The position numbers and the translations under genes were made by a program. A stretch of 64,000 bases of DNA from Spinacia oleracea (taxonomy: Eukaryota > Streptophyta > Magnoliopsida > Caryophyllales > Amaranthaceae): assembly GCF_020520425.1 (NCBI RefSeq), contig NC_079491.1:868001-932000 (forward strand). Direction: 5' to 3'. The notes below the pieces were generated by a model. It did not search any database, was not told the DNA's origin, and saw only the letters and a program-made list of their open reading frames with translations. Shown here in pieces: positions 47,030-59,001 of the stretch; positions within the stretch are counted from its first letter, which is position 1, and every line of letters starts with the position of its first letter.

Positions 47030-48937
47030 TGCCGAAAATCTAGTTCGGGGTGGGGAGGAGAGAGAAAGATGAATGAGGGGAAAAATCGGAAATCAGATCT
47101 GGTGATTAACCATACATGGAGATTGAGCAAAGATCGTCAATGGCGATTTGGCAAGGGTTTAAGGTTAAAGGGCTAACAGCCCACTACTACTTGCACGATT
47201 GTGAGTGAATTACTTTTTTGTTTTTTTTTTTTGTGAGGTAAATTTAATTAATTATTCATAGCCTCGTGAGTAGGTCTTTTGTTTGGCCGATGAGAAATGG
47301 ACTTTATTTCAAATTAAATTATCTAATCTTATCTAAACTGATAGATCTAGTATGATTTAATTCAGGTTCAGCCTTAAGCGTAGGCGAGTGGTATCTTCGC
47401 CTAGAGATTGCCAGACTAGAAGGGCCTCAACAACAGGCAAGTTTGGTACATATAAGTTATATTATTAAAAGTATGTTAAGCAAATAAATTATTTTCGTGG
47501 CAGAGTAGTTAGGGACTTAGTTTAAGATACCAAAGTTATGCAGGAGGACCATGGTTCAATGATGTTGCTCCCTATACGATAGGAGTTATTTTTTACACCC
47601 TACCCTACGTTTGCATACTTTTATGGCAATGGTAAATCAAGGGTAAAAAAGGAGTCACCGATGAGTTTTCAAGAAAAAGCTCATAAAACTTTATGTGGAT
47701 TTCGATGATAGACGTTTAAGAACAAATCATTAGTGATATATCTACGTAAAGGCTCCTATCAAATTTCAAGAGAATGACTCTAAAATGGTCAATAACGATA
47801 AATATATATAGGTTGATTCAATTAAACAAAAAAAGACTAGTTAATGGTGATCACTTCATTTAAGCATAAAAAATACAAAGGGTCCTAATTCAGTTTATCA
47901 AGAATTTACTTTGTTTAGCAATTAAAAGGGGAAATCATATAAATAAACCAATTAATACAAATGTGATATTATGATTAAAAAATGACATTTAATGACAACC
48001 TACAAAAAGGACTTTCAGTACATAAATATCCACAGTAAACATAATAATATGCACAGTACGTGACTTTATTAATTTATACCTACGAGATAAAATCAAGTTA
48101 AGTGTTCGTTCTATTAACCTAAGTTTCACTTATTTTTCCTGAACTAAACTTATCTTAAGTAACTAACTTATTTAAACGTATTAAAATTTATTGTAGTTCG
48201 AAATTATAATAGGGTAACCCTTATTTTACCCCTATCTTATATGAACTTAATTTTTCTGAACTTATCTTACCTGAACTTATTTTCCTAAAACAAGTGGAAT
48301 TAAGTTGAACAAAACAGAGCCAAAGTGTGTATGAGTAGCAGGCTCGTTCCTGACTTTTCGGAGGCTACGAGAGAGATAAGGGACTAGACCCCTCCTGAAA
48401 TGATATGTATGATAGTTACTGACATATATCGTTTCTTCCTTTGAAAAAAAACGCGTGCATCCAAATTTTCGTCCAATCGATTACATATTCAAATCCAATC
48501 AATATATATTTATTTTATCTCCTTCTACAATTTCACCGGCCTACTCTAAACACTTACAATCTATTAGTATAATAGATGGAGTATTAGATAACATTTTTGG
48601 TGTGATTATATTAAATTTAAAATACCAATTGCTTGTTGATTCAGTGGTGATTGAGGCTGAATTTGGTAGGAAAGACCCCGTGTTCGATTCCCCGCAACAA
48701 CAATTAGGAGAGGAGAGAAGCCTATCCACTCATAAGTCATAAGTCATAACTCGCTCTGAATCTGAATTAGCCCTAAGGCCTAAGGGTGAACCACTGTCCA
48801 CTAGTACACCAAAAACAAAATATTAACTTTAAAATGATACGAACCAACTAGTCAAATAGAGCCTGGGGGGCTACTTGGGCCTTGTCGACCCGGCCCATCA
48901 AATAGGTTTAAGATGGACATTTGTATATTTCATTTGG
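47030..48937. other. Divergent intergenic region between NOMO and NAF1
   Basis: Contains the promoter sides of NOMO (minus). A MITE related to 13,132 lies at about 48,102-48,322 (right end AAGTTGAACAAAACAGAGCC). A tRNA-like patch at about 47,505-47,580 could be a SINE relic. No gene recognised. Confidence 0.45.
48638..48820 (+). mobile_element. SINE-like element
   Basis: A-box-like TTCAGTGGTGATTGAGGCTG and B-box-like GTGTTCGATTCCCCGC spaced about 40 bp apart, then an unrelated 3' body ending ACACCAAAAACAAAA. A target duplication could not be fixed. Confidence 0.55.
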
Positions 48938-48943
48938 TCCACT

Positions 48944-49105
48944 TTTTTTTTTAACGCAAGTGGAGAAATTATATTAAACCATGCCCAAACAACAAACTAC
49001 AACAAAAGAAAGCCCAAAATCACCTAGCATCTCACTACCAGAAGGCACCATAGTTATCATCCAAGCTAGGGAAAACAAAAACACCTCCAACGAAACCTAC
49101 TGAGC
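48944..49105 (-). mobile_element. 5'-truncated LINE 3' end
   Basis: Read on the minus strand, this ends GGTTTAATATAATTTCTCC, then ACTTGCG, TTAA and a poly-A of about ten. That is the typical 3' terminus of plant L1-type LINEs. About 160 bp remain and there is no coding sequence. Confidence 0.5.
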
Positions 49106-49323
49106 ATTTCCACCACCATCGCTAACCCCTCCTTCGCTATTCACCACCATCACTAACCCCTCCTTCGCTATTCACCGTTGCGCGCCGGTGATAGCGCGCG
49201 GCTTCTTGTACCGCCTTTCTCGTCCGGCGACGGCGCACGGTTTCCGGCGACGGTGACTGTATTTTTAGGCGTCAACTACGGCAGTTTCTGTTCAACTATT
49301 GTCACTCTGTTTTTCAATCTCAG

Positions 49324-49815
49324 GTACTTCACTTCAACATCCATTCCTAATTTCAGCTTGATTATTGATAATAAACAACATTGATTTCTAATTCTAAACT
49401 TGTTTTTTTCTCAATTCAAGCTTCAATGATTACCAAATATAGCTTCCTATTTTCTATGCTGTTTTGATGTATTAATGTATTCCAAGATTTCCAACTAGGG
49501 TTTATCTAGGGTTTAACTGTGGGGGTTTATTTTTTATTATGGAACTTAAATTTTAACCTTGATCAGCTTTTGAAGTTTAGAATTTAATAATTTATCATTA
49601 TACTCGGTGGTGACTGGTGAATGGTGGTGGCCGTTTAATTTTATCGGTGGATTCGGTGGTGAGGCATTTAACTTCCACACTCACTACCTGTGTCTGATTA
49701 CTCATCAAAATGTTTTATGGTTTATTAGAAATTTCCAAAAGAGTTGTTAGAGTCTGATCCAAAATATATTTTAAATTACCAATTTTTCAAACCTTGTTCT
49801 TTTTCTTTAATGTAG
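49324..49815 (+). other. 5' UTR intron of NAF1 (inferred)
   Basis: Donor ATCTCAG/GTACTT at 49,323 and acceptor TTTAATGTAG at 49,815, 13 nt before the start codon. The leader exon upstream contains two tandem copies of CCCCTCCTTCGCTATTCACC near 49,125-49,175. Inferred from splice signals only. Confidence 0.5.
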
Positions 49816-49828
49816 ACTAACTCTGTAT

Positions 49829-52800
49829 ATGTTCTTGGAGATGGTAGGGTTTATCCGGGAATCTTTGAAGCAGGAGGAAGAGAGTGTTGCCAATCAACAG
49901 AAGCTTAAAACTACGCATTGCCCAGAGAGTTTCAGGTTTGATTTTGAGGGTTATTCATCTGAATTTGGCGGGTATTCTCTCACATCTGTTGAGCCTTTTC
50001 TTGATTTTGATTCTATTAAGGATTGGATAGAAGAAATGCAAGGCCCTGATAGTGGTGCAGAGTGTAAAGCTGAAATGGGAAGTGGAAATAATGTAGGAGG
50101 TAATCTGGAGAACGAAATTGGTAATAATTTGGTTGATCCTGTTCAAGGATTGGATGCTTCAGAAAAATCTGTATTAATGAAGGTTGAATGTAGTGGCTCT
50201 GATGCGCAAATGGGTAGTAGGGATGGAATAGGCGGGGACAATAGTTTGGTGAAATTAGATGGAATGAATGATTGTTGTATGGATGTGAAAAAGGAGGATT
50301 TAGGTAGTTCTGAACTTGCCGAAATTAATCCTGATGGTAGTTTTGTTGAGCCAAAGATTTCAGTGGGAGATGGAGATGAGTCTGGGGTATTAGGGGATAG
50401 AAGTTCACATAAAATTGAGAGTTTGGATTTCTCAATTGAGGAAGGATTGGAGAAGGTTACTTTGATTGTTGATGAAGAAGGTTTAGCTGTTGCTGACAGT
50501 GGCATGAAGAAAGTAGTGGGTACTCCTGTTGTTGAAGAGGACAGTGATTCAGACTCGGAGTCTGAGTGCGAGACTTCATCTTCTGCATCATCTTCTGCAT
50601 CATCCTCAAGCAGTGAAAGTGACGAGGAGGAGGAGGTGAAAGAAAAAGAGAAGTGTAATATCAAGAGAGAGAACACTAAGCAGACAATTGACATGGAAGA
50701 AGGTCAAATAATTGATTCTGATACAGAGAATATGGTTTCTTTGTCTGGGAACAACGAGGAGGAGGATGACGATGTCAATTCTGACGTGAATAGTGAAGAA
50801 TTTCAGTTAGATGATGATGCCATTGCTGATGAATATGAAGATACAGTGAAGGGACCCATCAAGTCAGTGAATGAACTGAAGGTAATCAGACGCTTTTACT
50901 CTAAATGTTACATTTACTTTCTTGGTGTTCTGTGATGTGGTGATTTAATTATCTGTTTTATTGATTTTTATTTGTTGCTCCATCATGGATGTTTGCTTAT
51001 GCAAAACTCAGATTTACCGCGACATTAAGTGAATGCTCTAAGATCCCTTTTATGTGTAAACATTGTAAATTCATTTGTCATTTGGTAGAAGGGTGGCCTT
51101 TAACTCGTCTGTCTTTTGCTTGCATTTTTTTGTAACTTTTATTGTAAATATTTGTGGGTGGGGTAGGCCTTGTTCAAGGTACCTGATGATTGAGGACATA
51201 AGCATCTTATTGGGCTTTTTTACTATATTTCCACAATAACCAAGAGACTTCAGTGGTTTACCAAGGGACTCTCTACAGAATGAGATTATTACATGGATGA
51301 TGCCTTAATAGTGTATATGTAGAATTTCCACGACCACATGCATTACTTGGTCTGTCTTTCATTACTTTAAGAATCGTCTTGAATCTGAAGTTCTATACTT
51401 GAATGTAGTCCAAGTAGTTGAATAATCGTCCCGCCTGTCCTATTCATATTTGGGTAGTTTTACAAATTTATGCTTTGTTCTTTGCAAGAGTCCAATCTAG
51501 TAAAAACCTCATTTCATCATGCGTAAAAGTCGTAAATCACTAGTATGTAATGTTGGCACGTCGCATTAGTTGAAAACTATTTCATTTATATGTTTAGTAT
51601 GCTATGCTTCATTAGTATAACAGCTCAAAGAATCCTTGATATATTTATGGTTACCTTTATGGAATTATGTTGGCTCCAAGGCCAGTTTAGCTACTTAGTA
51701 GCTGTTTGTGACTTGTCCAAACTTAACACACCCCCCTGCCCATTTTTGTGTCTAGAAAACCCCTCTAAATGACCATAAGTGATTAGATCTAGGCTTTTCT
51801 CGTGTGTCAACAATTGCTAGCTGACGTGATGATGCCAATAAGCCAGGTAGAAGGGACACTTTTTTTTTTCCAGAGATTTCATTTGTTCTTGCCTGCTGAG
51901 TTTGAGGTGCAGGAAAATTTGGTATCCTATTTTTTAGTTAACATCCACGGTCCATGGGATAGAGCTTTGTTGTGTTTTTCTCAGTTTATACGCTTCATGA
52001 TTTGGCATGGTTGTTATTATGGTTACTAATTGCACCTAAAAGTGAGAAGAAAAAAATATTTCTCCTCCTTTCACCAATGCCCTTTTTCATTCAAAAAGTT
52101 CTTTTTTTGTAAAGGACCCTAAAACAATGTTTCCGCTGCTCCATTCTTGTTAGGGCTAGCCCAAGTTTGAATCGACCTTGCCCAGACCTTGTCAATGACA
52201 AGTTCTACACCAGGTTGTTGTGCTCAATAACTAATTCATGACCACAAGCTATAATGTGTATTAGGTTACAAGGTTAAATTAGAAGTGTGTACTGGTTTGT
52301 TATAATGACATAATGTGATCTTGGTTTCTGTTATGCTGCATATGCTATTTTCGTGTCCTTTCCGACTTTCCTTTGTTCAGTGTTTACTGTTGAAGTTCTC
52401 TAACATTTTCCTAACTCAAAATGGGTTGATCCTAATTGCAGGCTCTTCCTCCCGTGCCTCCAGTAAATGTTACTCTGCAGCCAAGCCATCAGATATTGCC
52501 TGTGGGAGTTGTTTTGTCGGTAACTTCCTATTAATCTTTCGGATGTGATAATAGTTTTGTCAGTTTTAATATCTTTTAAATTTCTTCTCATGCTGGATGT
52601 GATGGCGGTAGCTCTAGCGAGTTCTGGCAAATTTAACCTGGAAACCCCCCCGATGTGTAGATTTGTGATTCTGTTTGTCATTTGTCAGGTTTTAGGTGCT
52701 CAAGTTATTGTTGAAGGGTCAGAGAAGCATAATCCTCTTAGTGAGGGCTCAATATTATGGATAACCGAGGGAAGGTTGCCACTAGGCATTGTGGATGAAA

Positions 52801-54134
52801 TATTCGGGCCTGTCAAAACTCCGTACTATATTGTGAGATATAATTCAGAAAGTGAAGTTCCCTCTGGTATCGAAACTGGCACGTCGGTTGGGTTTGTTCT
52901 GGAGTTTGTAGGGCATGTGCTCAATGACAAAAATCTTTATCAGAAAGGATATGATGCTTCTGGTGAAAATGATGAAGAGGTTTTGGAGGAGTTTGATTTC
53001 TCTGATGACGAGAAGGAGGCCGAACATAAGAGAATGTTAAAGATGTCAAAAAGAGGGAACAATAATAATCAAGGTCAGGGACCTGTGAGTAAGAGAAAGA
53101 ACAACAGAAGCCGAGGTAAAACATGGACAAACGACCAACCTTCTGCCTCTCAATCTCCAACAGTCCAATCATCACAACCAACAGTCCAATCATCACAACC
53201 AACAGTCCAATCATCACAACCTAGGCAAATGCACCAACCTGTGGGCCCCCATGTATCATCCTCAAGGGAGCGCAATCAGTTAGGCCCATCTCCAACTGGG
53301 CCAGTGTTCTCTGGCAGACCTAATGTACCGCCCTTTAATCAGGGCTACCAGTTCGGCCCACCTCCAATGGGGCCATTTTTCCCTAGGGGGCCTTCTCCAT
53401 ATCCTCAGCAACTCCAACCTCAGCAACTCCAACCTCAGCAACTCCAACCTCTCCAACCTCTCCAACCTCAGCAACTCCAGCAACTCCAACCTCAGCAACT
53501 CCAACAACTCCAACCTCAGCAACTACAACAACTCCAGCAACTTCAACAACAAGCTGGATTTCTATTAAATGGTTTATTTTCAAACGGGATACCGTTCCAG
53601 CAGCAGAATATGGGTTTTCCTGCTGGCATTCAAATGAACGGTATGCCATGGCTGCAGCAAAATCATCCCCAGAATCTTCAAGTGGCTTCAGCATCGCCCG
53701 TACCATGGCAACAGCAGCAGCATAATCCACAGATGCCTTTAGCAAATCCAGTTCCGTATCAGCAACCGTTTGATCTTAGTCAGTTGGTGTCCGGAAATAG
53801 TGCTCCACCAGTTGGGCCTATGAATTCCTCTGTAAGGCCCACAAATGCACCTTGGGCCGGAATGATCGGCCCAAACCACCCCAACCAAGCTCCAGTAAAC
53901 CTAGGTCCTCAAGGCCCAGGTTCTCAGGCGACTGTGCTGCAAGGGCAGAGCGGTAATTCCCAACCCCCAACTAGTTTTGGTGGAAATGATGGGTCCTCTC
54001 CTCAGTTCAGTCAGGGGCCCTCTTCTGGCAGAGGCGGTAGAGGCGGCAGAGGTGGCAGAGGCCGAGGAAGGAAGCCTTTTCACCGAGGTGGTCACTTTGG
54101 TGGTGGAAGAGGTCGTCAGCAGCCCCCAAACTGA
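49829..54134 (+). CDS. NAF1: H/ACA snoRNP assembly factor NAF1
   Basis: Assembly chaperone for H/ACA snoRNPs (pseudouridylation, rRNA processing, telomerase RNP); it occupies the GAR1 position on the dyskerin core until exchange. Exons 49829-50881, 52442-52519, 52689-54134; GT-AG, phase 0, 858 aa. Seen: acidic Ser/Glu-rich N-terminal half; Gar1/Naf1 beta-barrel at about 350-465, from ALPPVPPVNVTL through VLGAQVIVEG, GSILWITEGRLPLGIVDEIF, GPVKTPYYIVRY and VGFVLEFVGHVLN; then EEFDFSDDEKEAEHKR; a low-complexity Q/P region with three TVQSSQP copies (about 535-555) and a QQLQP/QQL array (about 617-667); an RGG-type tail GRGGRGGRGGRGRGRKPF (about 824-841). ATG at 49829 is taken as start; Met5 at 49841 is an equal alternative. 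Intron 1 is 1,560 bp. Confidence 0.92.
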
Positions 54135-54162
54135 TCTTTTGTTTGTTATGATCTTTTAATTG

Positions 54163-54353
54163 AAATTCTAGTGTAACTTTGCCCAATTTTGAAACATGTG
54201 CTTATCAAGTTTGTGCATCGGGCAAGCTGTATGACTTTTTTTTGCCAATCTAAAGGTTGATTTTTCTCTCTCACGTGGCAGCTCCGACATATACTATACA
54301 TGTTTGAATGATATAGTTGTCATTTGATGGTTGTTAAGTGGTTAATGTTGTCA
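54163..54353 (+). repeat. NAF1 3' flank, duplicated 2.4 kb downstream (copy 1)
   Basis: Starts GAAATTCTAGTGTAACTTTG shortly after the NAF1 stop codon and is probably its 3' UTR. The whole stretch of about 190 bp recurs at 56,557-56,753 with only scattered differences. Confidence 0.85.
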
Positions 54354-54879
54354 AGTGGTGCATTCAGTTTGTGGGATTAGGAGGTCAGACAGGGTTAGAT
54401 TGATGTAGCATACACTTCTCTGTACTGCACTAGCTGTTAGTCTGTTACTGCATTTTTCATGTAACAGGGAAGCTACCTCAGGTGATCAAGCTCAGTTCTT
54501 GGCTTACTGTAAAAGCCATCAGAATAAGGTCATTGATTCCCCCCCAACCAATCGAACCTCATGTAGTCATGAAGCCATCTGAAGCATCAAATGTAGTAGG
54601 AATGATTTCATAAATTTTAGAATACAGTAATTAAAAATAAGGGTTATAGTTTTCACTGTTTGCACTTTGCAGCATATTTCCCAACAATGCTGAATCTCCT
54701 TCTATAATACAGTTGAGAACTCCTGCCTCGAGGCCTATACTCAGAGTAATGCATCCACGCAGGACAACCGGTAGGAGGAATAACCGTAGAACAACGAAGA
54801 AAAACTTGTATGGCAACTTAACAATTCCAGCAATCTCAAAAACATGAACCAGGCTGCAAGACAGGTCTTGAAAGTTGAG
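54354..54879. other. Intergenic DNA between NAF1 and the 55-kb pseudogene
   Basis: No recognised gene. Open stretches around 54,690-54,850 exist on both strands but match no family with confidence. Confidence 0.4.
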
Positions 54880-56238
54880 AATAGTGTATGAGTTTTTGAG
54901 TTGTATGGTGTTTTGAGTTTTTAAAATCCTGTGGTTTTCAGGGTATTTGATTTGAGGTTTGATGGTTTATGCATTATTTGTTCTTGGGTTCCTTTGATGA
55001 TTTGATTTGAATTTGATTTTCAAGCTGTTTTGTTCAAGTTTTGACTGATTGCAGTGATCTATCTGTCTAATTAATGTTTTGCAGGCTCTACATGATGGTA
55101 AAGATGTGTTCTTGTAGCTGCAAGTTGATGGAGAATATGCTTACTCCAAAGGGTAACTTTTAATTGATTTGTCATACTCATTTATTTTGTTGCTGAAGTA
55201 TATATTAGCATGGACAGAAAACAATTTAGGTGCGCATTACTTGATGGGAACTGTTTGCTTGGAGACTCCGATGAATAGGAAGTCGACATATGTGGTGAAC
55301 TATTCCCACATCTTTAGTTTTAAGTGGTTGAGAAACTTGTTTATTATACTGTAACCTATCTTACTTGGACTCGGGTACACGTGTCTGACACGGGTACGTG
55401 TCCAAGTGTCAGACTCGGCTAACTTGTGAAAAATTTCCAGGATTTAAGTCGAAAATGAAGTGTCGTAGTGTCTGTACCCATGTCTGAGCGTCGAGGATCT
55501 GACACGGGTACTTGAGGTAAAATGAAGATTCAGAGTAACATAGACTGTAACCTTGAAGTTGCTTCTTTGGTTCCTGGGAAAAGACATGGTTTTCGGCTGT
55601 TTCACTAACTCTCGTCAAATTTATACTGCTATACCGTTTTTAGAATCGTGTGTAGTGTTGGACCATGACAAGAGGCTGGTCTTCCTTAGTTTTTTTGATC
55701 AACGATATCACTTATAAGGCTTTAGAAGTTTAGATAACTACTTAGGAGTCTTATCTTGTTTATGTCATGGTTAGTTCCTCAGGTAATTCTTTGGTTTCAG
55801 CTGGGGTTGGGAGGGAGAAGGGTGATAGGAAAATATGTCCTTCATATTCTTTTCTTTGAGCATTTAGATGATCTAAACTAACGCTTCCTTTTATACGAGT
55901 ATTTTTCATTTAGGCAGTCTTTTGGAATGTTTAAATGCCTTTCCTAAGATGAACCCATAGATCAGTATAAAACAAAGTAATTGATACTTTTACGGTTTGG
56001 TGTAGTAGAATTGTAGGGCATCACCTGCATGGTTAAATTGTTAATAGTAGGTTTTCTGTTTTACCCTGTTAATAAACTGAATCAGTATTTGGTTTTTATG
56101 GCTTTCTATGCTGCTAAGTGCGAACATTATCCATGCGGATATATGCTGATTGTTTCCTTGTGCTAATGCAGCAATAGTAACAAATGTCCGTCTGTTGCTC
56201 TCATGTTTCAGATTGGTGAGAATGCTACCTATCATAAT
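54880..56238 (+). pseudogene. Partial copy (exons 2 and 3) of the 63.2-kb haem-binding-domain gene
   Basis: Exon 2 (55085-55152) reads ALHDGKDVFL, a stop codon (TAG), then LQVDGEYAYSKG. Exon 3 (56172-56238) reads NSNKCPSVALMFQIGENATY + HNV. These are the expected continuation of the protein that starts at 63,209 (exon 1 ends GGKMTVK, phase 0). Upstream, 54,880-55,084 resembles intron 1 of that gene (GATGGTTTATGCATT, GGGTTC, AAGCTGTTT words). Exon 1 is missing. Splice sites are kept (GCAG/GC, AAAGG/GTAAC; GCAG/C, AAT/GTGAG). The in-frame stop and missing first exon indicate a pseudogene. A hAT-like MITE sits in its intron. Confidence 0.8.
55356..55543 (-). mobile_element. 188-bp hAT-like MITE
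   Basis: Same family as 25,009-25,195 but in reverse orientation: CTATCTTAC at the left, GTAACATAG at the right. It is flanked by a perfect 8-bp target duplication ACTGTAAC (55348-55355, 55544-55551). Confidence 0.85.
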
Positions 56239-56556
56239 GTGAGCATCTTTATTGACTTGCTATTCTTTTCCAGCTTTTCCTTCTATCACGTAAAATCTTA
56301 ACCCTTTAAAAAGCAAGAGAAGCCTTCAATTTTCCTTAAGAATAGTTAAATTACTGTCTTGCCCCTAAATCCTTCATTGAAAAAATTTCATTTTCTCTCA
56401 AGAATAAAATTACAACCAAACCCCTTCACAACCTCTGTCTGACTAATGCTGAGTACTCCGTGTTCTTCTGTCTCCCAAAACTCGTTGCTTTCTCTCTCCT
56501 CACTTAGCTTTCTCCGTGATTTCCTCCTCCCTTTCCCTCTTCTCCTATCTTTTTAA

Positions 56557-56753
56557 TGAAATTCTAGTGTAACTTTGCCCAATTTTGAAATGTGTGCTTA
56601 TCAAGTTTGTGCATCGGGCAAGCTGTATGACTCTTTTTTTACAATCTAAAGGTTGATTTTTCTCTTTCACGTGGCAGCTCCGACATATACTATACATGTT
56701 TGAAAGATATATTTGTCATTTGATGGTTGTTAGGTGGTTAATGTTGTTAGCTA
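56557..56753 (+). repeat. NAF1 3' flank, copy 2
   Basis: Near-identical to 54,163-54,353 (CTTATCAAGTTTGTGCATCG, CACGTGGCAGCTCCGACATA and TGTTTGAA words all kept). It is not preceded by any NAF1 coding sequence. Confidence 0.85.
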
Positions 56754-58420
56754 TTTGAAATTCTGTTTGGAATTTGGATGATTCAAAATGGAATCAGATG
56801 TGGTGTATCTTTGTAGGTCTGTAGGTGTAGCTCCTGAACGTGCCCGGCCCGTGCTGGACCGAAAAGTTCAAATCACACCCATGCCCGCTCAGGCCCAGCC
56901 CATGGGCCGTCGTGCCTAGGCCTAATCCTAACACTTATAAAAGCAAGAACTTTGATTTACTATTCCTGTAATAGTGAATTTACGGTTAAACCCTCACTTT
57001 CATGCACAATTTTTTTTGGTCTTCTACCTTAAAGACAGTGTAATTACATTTTGCCCTCCTTCCCTTCTGATTGTGCCGCGTGGCCTTTTTACCCTCTCCT
57101 CCGAACCCTCCTGCTTTCAACCCTCTCCTCCCTTTTCTTACCTGCTGCTTCTTTCTCCTGTGCTAGGGCTTACTCAAGGCGATCTGCAGGCTTTAGATCC
57201 CCGGCAAGGTACTTGTGCTAATGTGTTGTTGATTTTCGATTAATTCAACTATATGATCTTAATTTTTCATTTGTTGTTAATTTTTCGATTACTTTTGACT
57301 AAATGCCCTCAATTCTGCTTTTTTCCTCTCTCAATTTTCTTCGTTTATCTATTTTGTATCGGTTTTTTGGATTATCTGTTGATTTTATTTGTATTTTTAT
57401 TGGTTCAAAAAGTGTAGTTTTCTGATATGAAAGATACATTCTGTTTGTTTTTTGTTAGCTCTGTTGTGAGTTTGTTTTATTGTCCAATTAGTGTATCCCC
57501 ACTTCATAGTCTATAGGCTAAGGGACAGGCCTGTTTGAACACTGCTTGTCCCTGTCAATTTTCTCAAATGCTTGCTGATTATGGTTTTGTAAGCAGCTTA
57601 TAAGTGTGATTTGTGCAAAGTTTTAGGTTTTCCGAGTCAATATTTTTTAGTGCAATGGTTAATAAACCTAAATTATAAGACTTCATAGCAAATTATGCTC
57701 CGAAAATCAGTCATTGTATTGTTGAATACTGCTTAATGTCTGTCAGTTTGTTCAAATGACAGCTTAGAAGTGCGGGGGATACTTAGACTCTTATGGTTGT
57801 TGTTGGTTATAAATCTTTACCTCTTAGAACAGTAAGGGACCATAGTGTTGCAGAGTCTAGCCAGTTTTTCGGGGGAAGAAGGTGGTGTTGTGTATAGGAA
57901 GGGAAGAAGAAGAAACATGGGAAATGGAGAAGGGGAAGTTCTGATGGGAGTTATCAGTTCAAAGCTTCTCATGGAAGCTAATTTGATAAGCCTACGAAAG
58001 ATAAGAAGTATCAAAAGAAGCTGAAACTTCACATATCAGGTATTTATTTCTGTTTGTTCCCCTTCACCAAGTAATAATGTGTATGTTATCTTGTTGTTGT
58101 CATTTATTTTTGTGCTATAGTAGGAGTACTCAACGAAATGTTAACACAACTCTAATATCCACATAGGAATCAGATAGACCCTGAAACGGTGAAATACTTA
58201 TCTTAGATTGCGAATGTACTAGAAAGTGTTAAAGTAGATTAGTAGAGTTGGAAGAGTGTTCTGTCGTTTGTGGTAATTCTTTGGAGGACAGCAGAGGGAA
58301 AGATATGGAGCTTGCAAATAACCGTATTATCTTCCACATGATGCAAACGTTGTTGAACTGCTGTGATGCGGACCATATTTGTGGTTTTCTTTGTAGTTGT
58401 GCGTCAATAAGAATAGGCAA
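56754..58420. other. Intergenic DNA in the gene-fragment mosaic
   Basis: A GGCCC/GCCCGG-rich patch (about 56,838-56,930) resembles the hAT-like elements. The stretch 57,836-58,038 is open on the plus strand but matches nothing I recognise. No intact gene. Confidence 0.4.
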
Positions 58421-58439
58421 ACAACACGTACTATATATC

Positions 58440-59001
58440 TTACAGATTGACGAACACAAACTAGGGACTGAGATTGCTGCTGAAACTTCTGTTGTCGTGG
58501 CTGCTGCTTCAATTGTCTTTAGCAAAACTGATAAAGCATATGCTCGCCAACTCCTCAACAAGGCTAAATCAGTAATGTTCCTCTTTCACATCGTATGCCC
58601 CATTCCCAGCACTAATTCTTACTCAATACATTAAAGAGTAATGCATGCATGAATCATGATATCTGATATGATGATTAATTAACCTCGTACATCAATGCCT
58701 AATATGGCACTGGTCCCCTAGCGCAGCTCTTTAGATTTGCTGGAAGTTTAAAAGGAACATTTGATGGAGAATGCCCCTTCTACTGCTCTTTATCTGGCTC
58801 TAATGTAAGCTCCTATATCTCTCTATCTAGAATGTGCATTTCTCTTTTTCAGATAATCGGGATTTGTAAAGCAACCAACTTTGTACATGCAGGACGAGAA
58901 CCAAACCTACTACCATTACAGAAGATCAGTCTGTTGATGCTACCATAAGTGGATTTAATTGGGACCTCAAATATGCCGGAAGCCAGATCCTTCTCACCGA
59001 A
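58440..59001 (+). pseudogene. Glycoside hydrolase family 9 endoglucanase fragment
   Basis: Piece of a plant GH9 endo-beta-1,4-glucanase (cellulose or xyloglucan modification in the cell wall). Exon-like blocks: 58447-58569 reads IDEHKLGTEIAAETSVVVAA + ASIVF..LLNKAKS; 58725-58805 reads LFRFAGSLKGTFDGECPFYC + SLSGSN; 58893-59001 begins DE and continues SGFNWDLKYAGSQILLTE. Introns between the blocks keep GT and AG. The third block lacks the usual LLWAATWLY stretch and shifts frame. The N-terminal catalytic part and the C-terminal half are absent, so no enzyme can be made. Closest in wording to endoglucanase 6/19-type GH9 proteins. Retained introns exclude a processed copy. Confidence 0.8.

Noticed and set aside
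47505-47590. Possible tRNA or SINE (TAGTTAGGGACTTAG ... GGTTCAATG)
   Set aside because: Does not fold into a convincing cloverleaf by eye, and no flanking repeats; left as a relic at most.
54631-54816. Minus-strand stretch with CIIEGDSALL, reminiscent of an RNase H domain
   Set aside because: Too short, no catalytic pattern around it and no other element parts; chance similarity is likely.
57836-58038. Open plus-strand stretch before the GH9 fragment
   Set aside because: Looked for GH9 N-terminal motifs and found none; family not recognisable in any frame.
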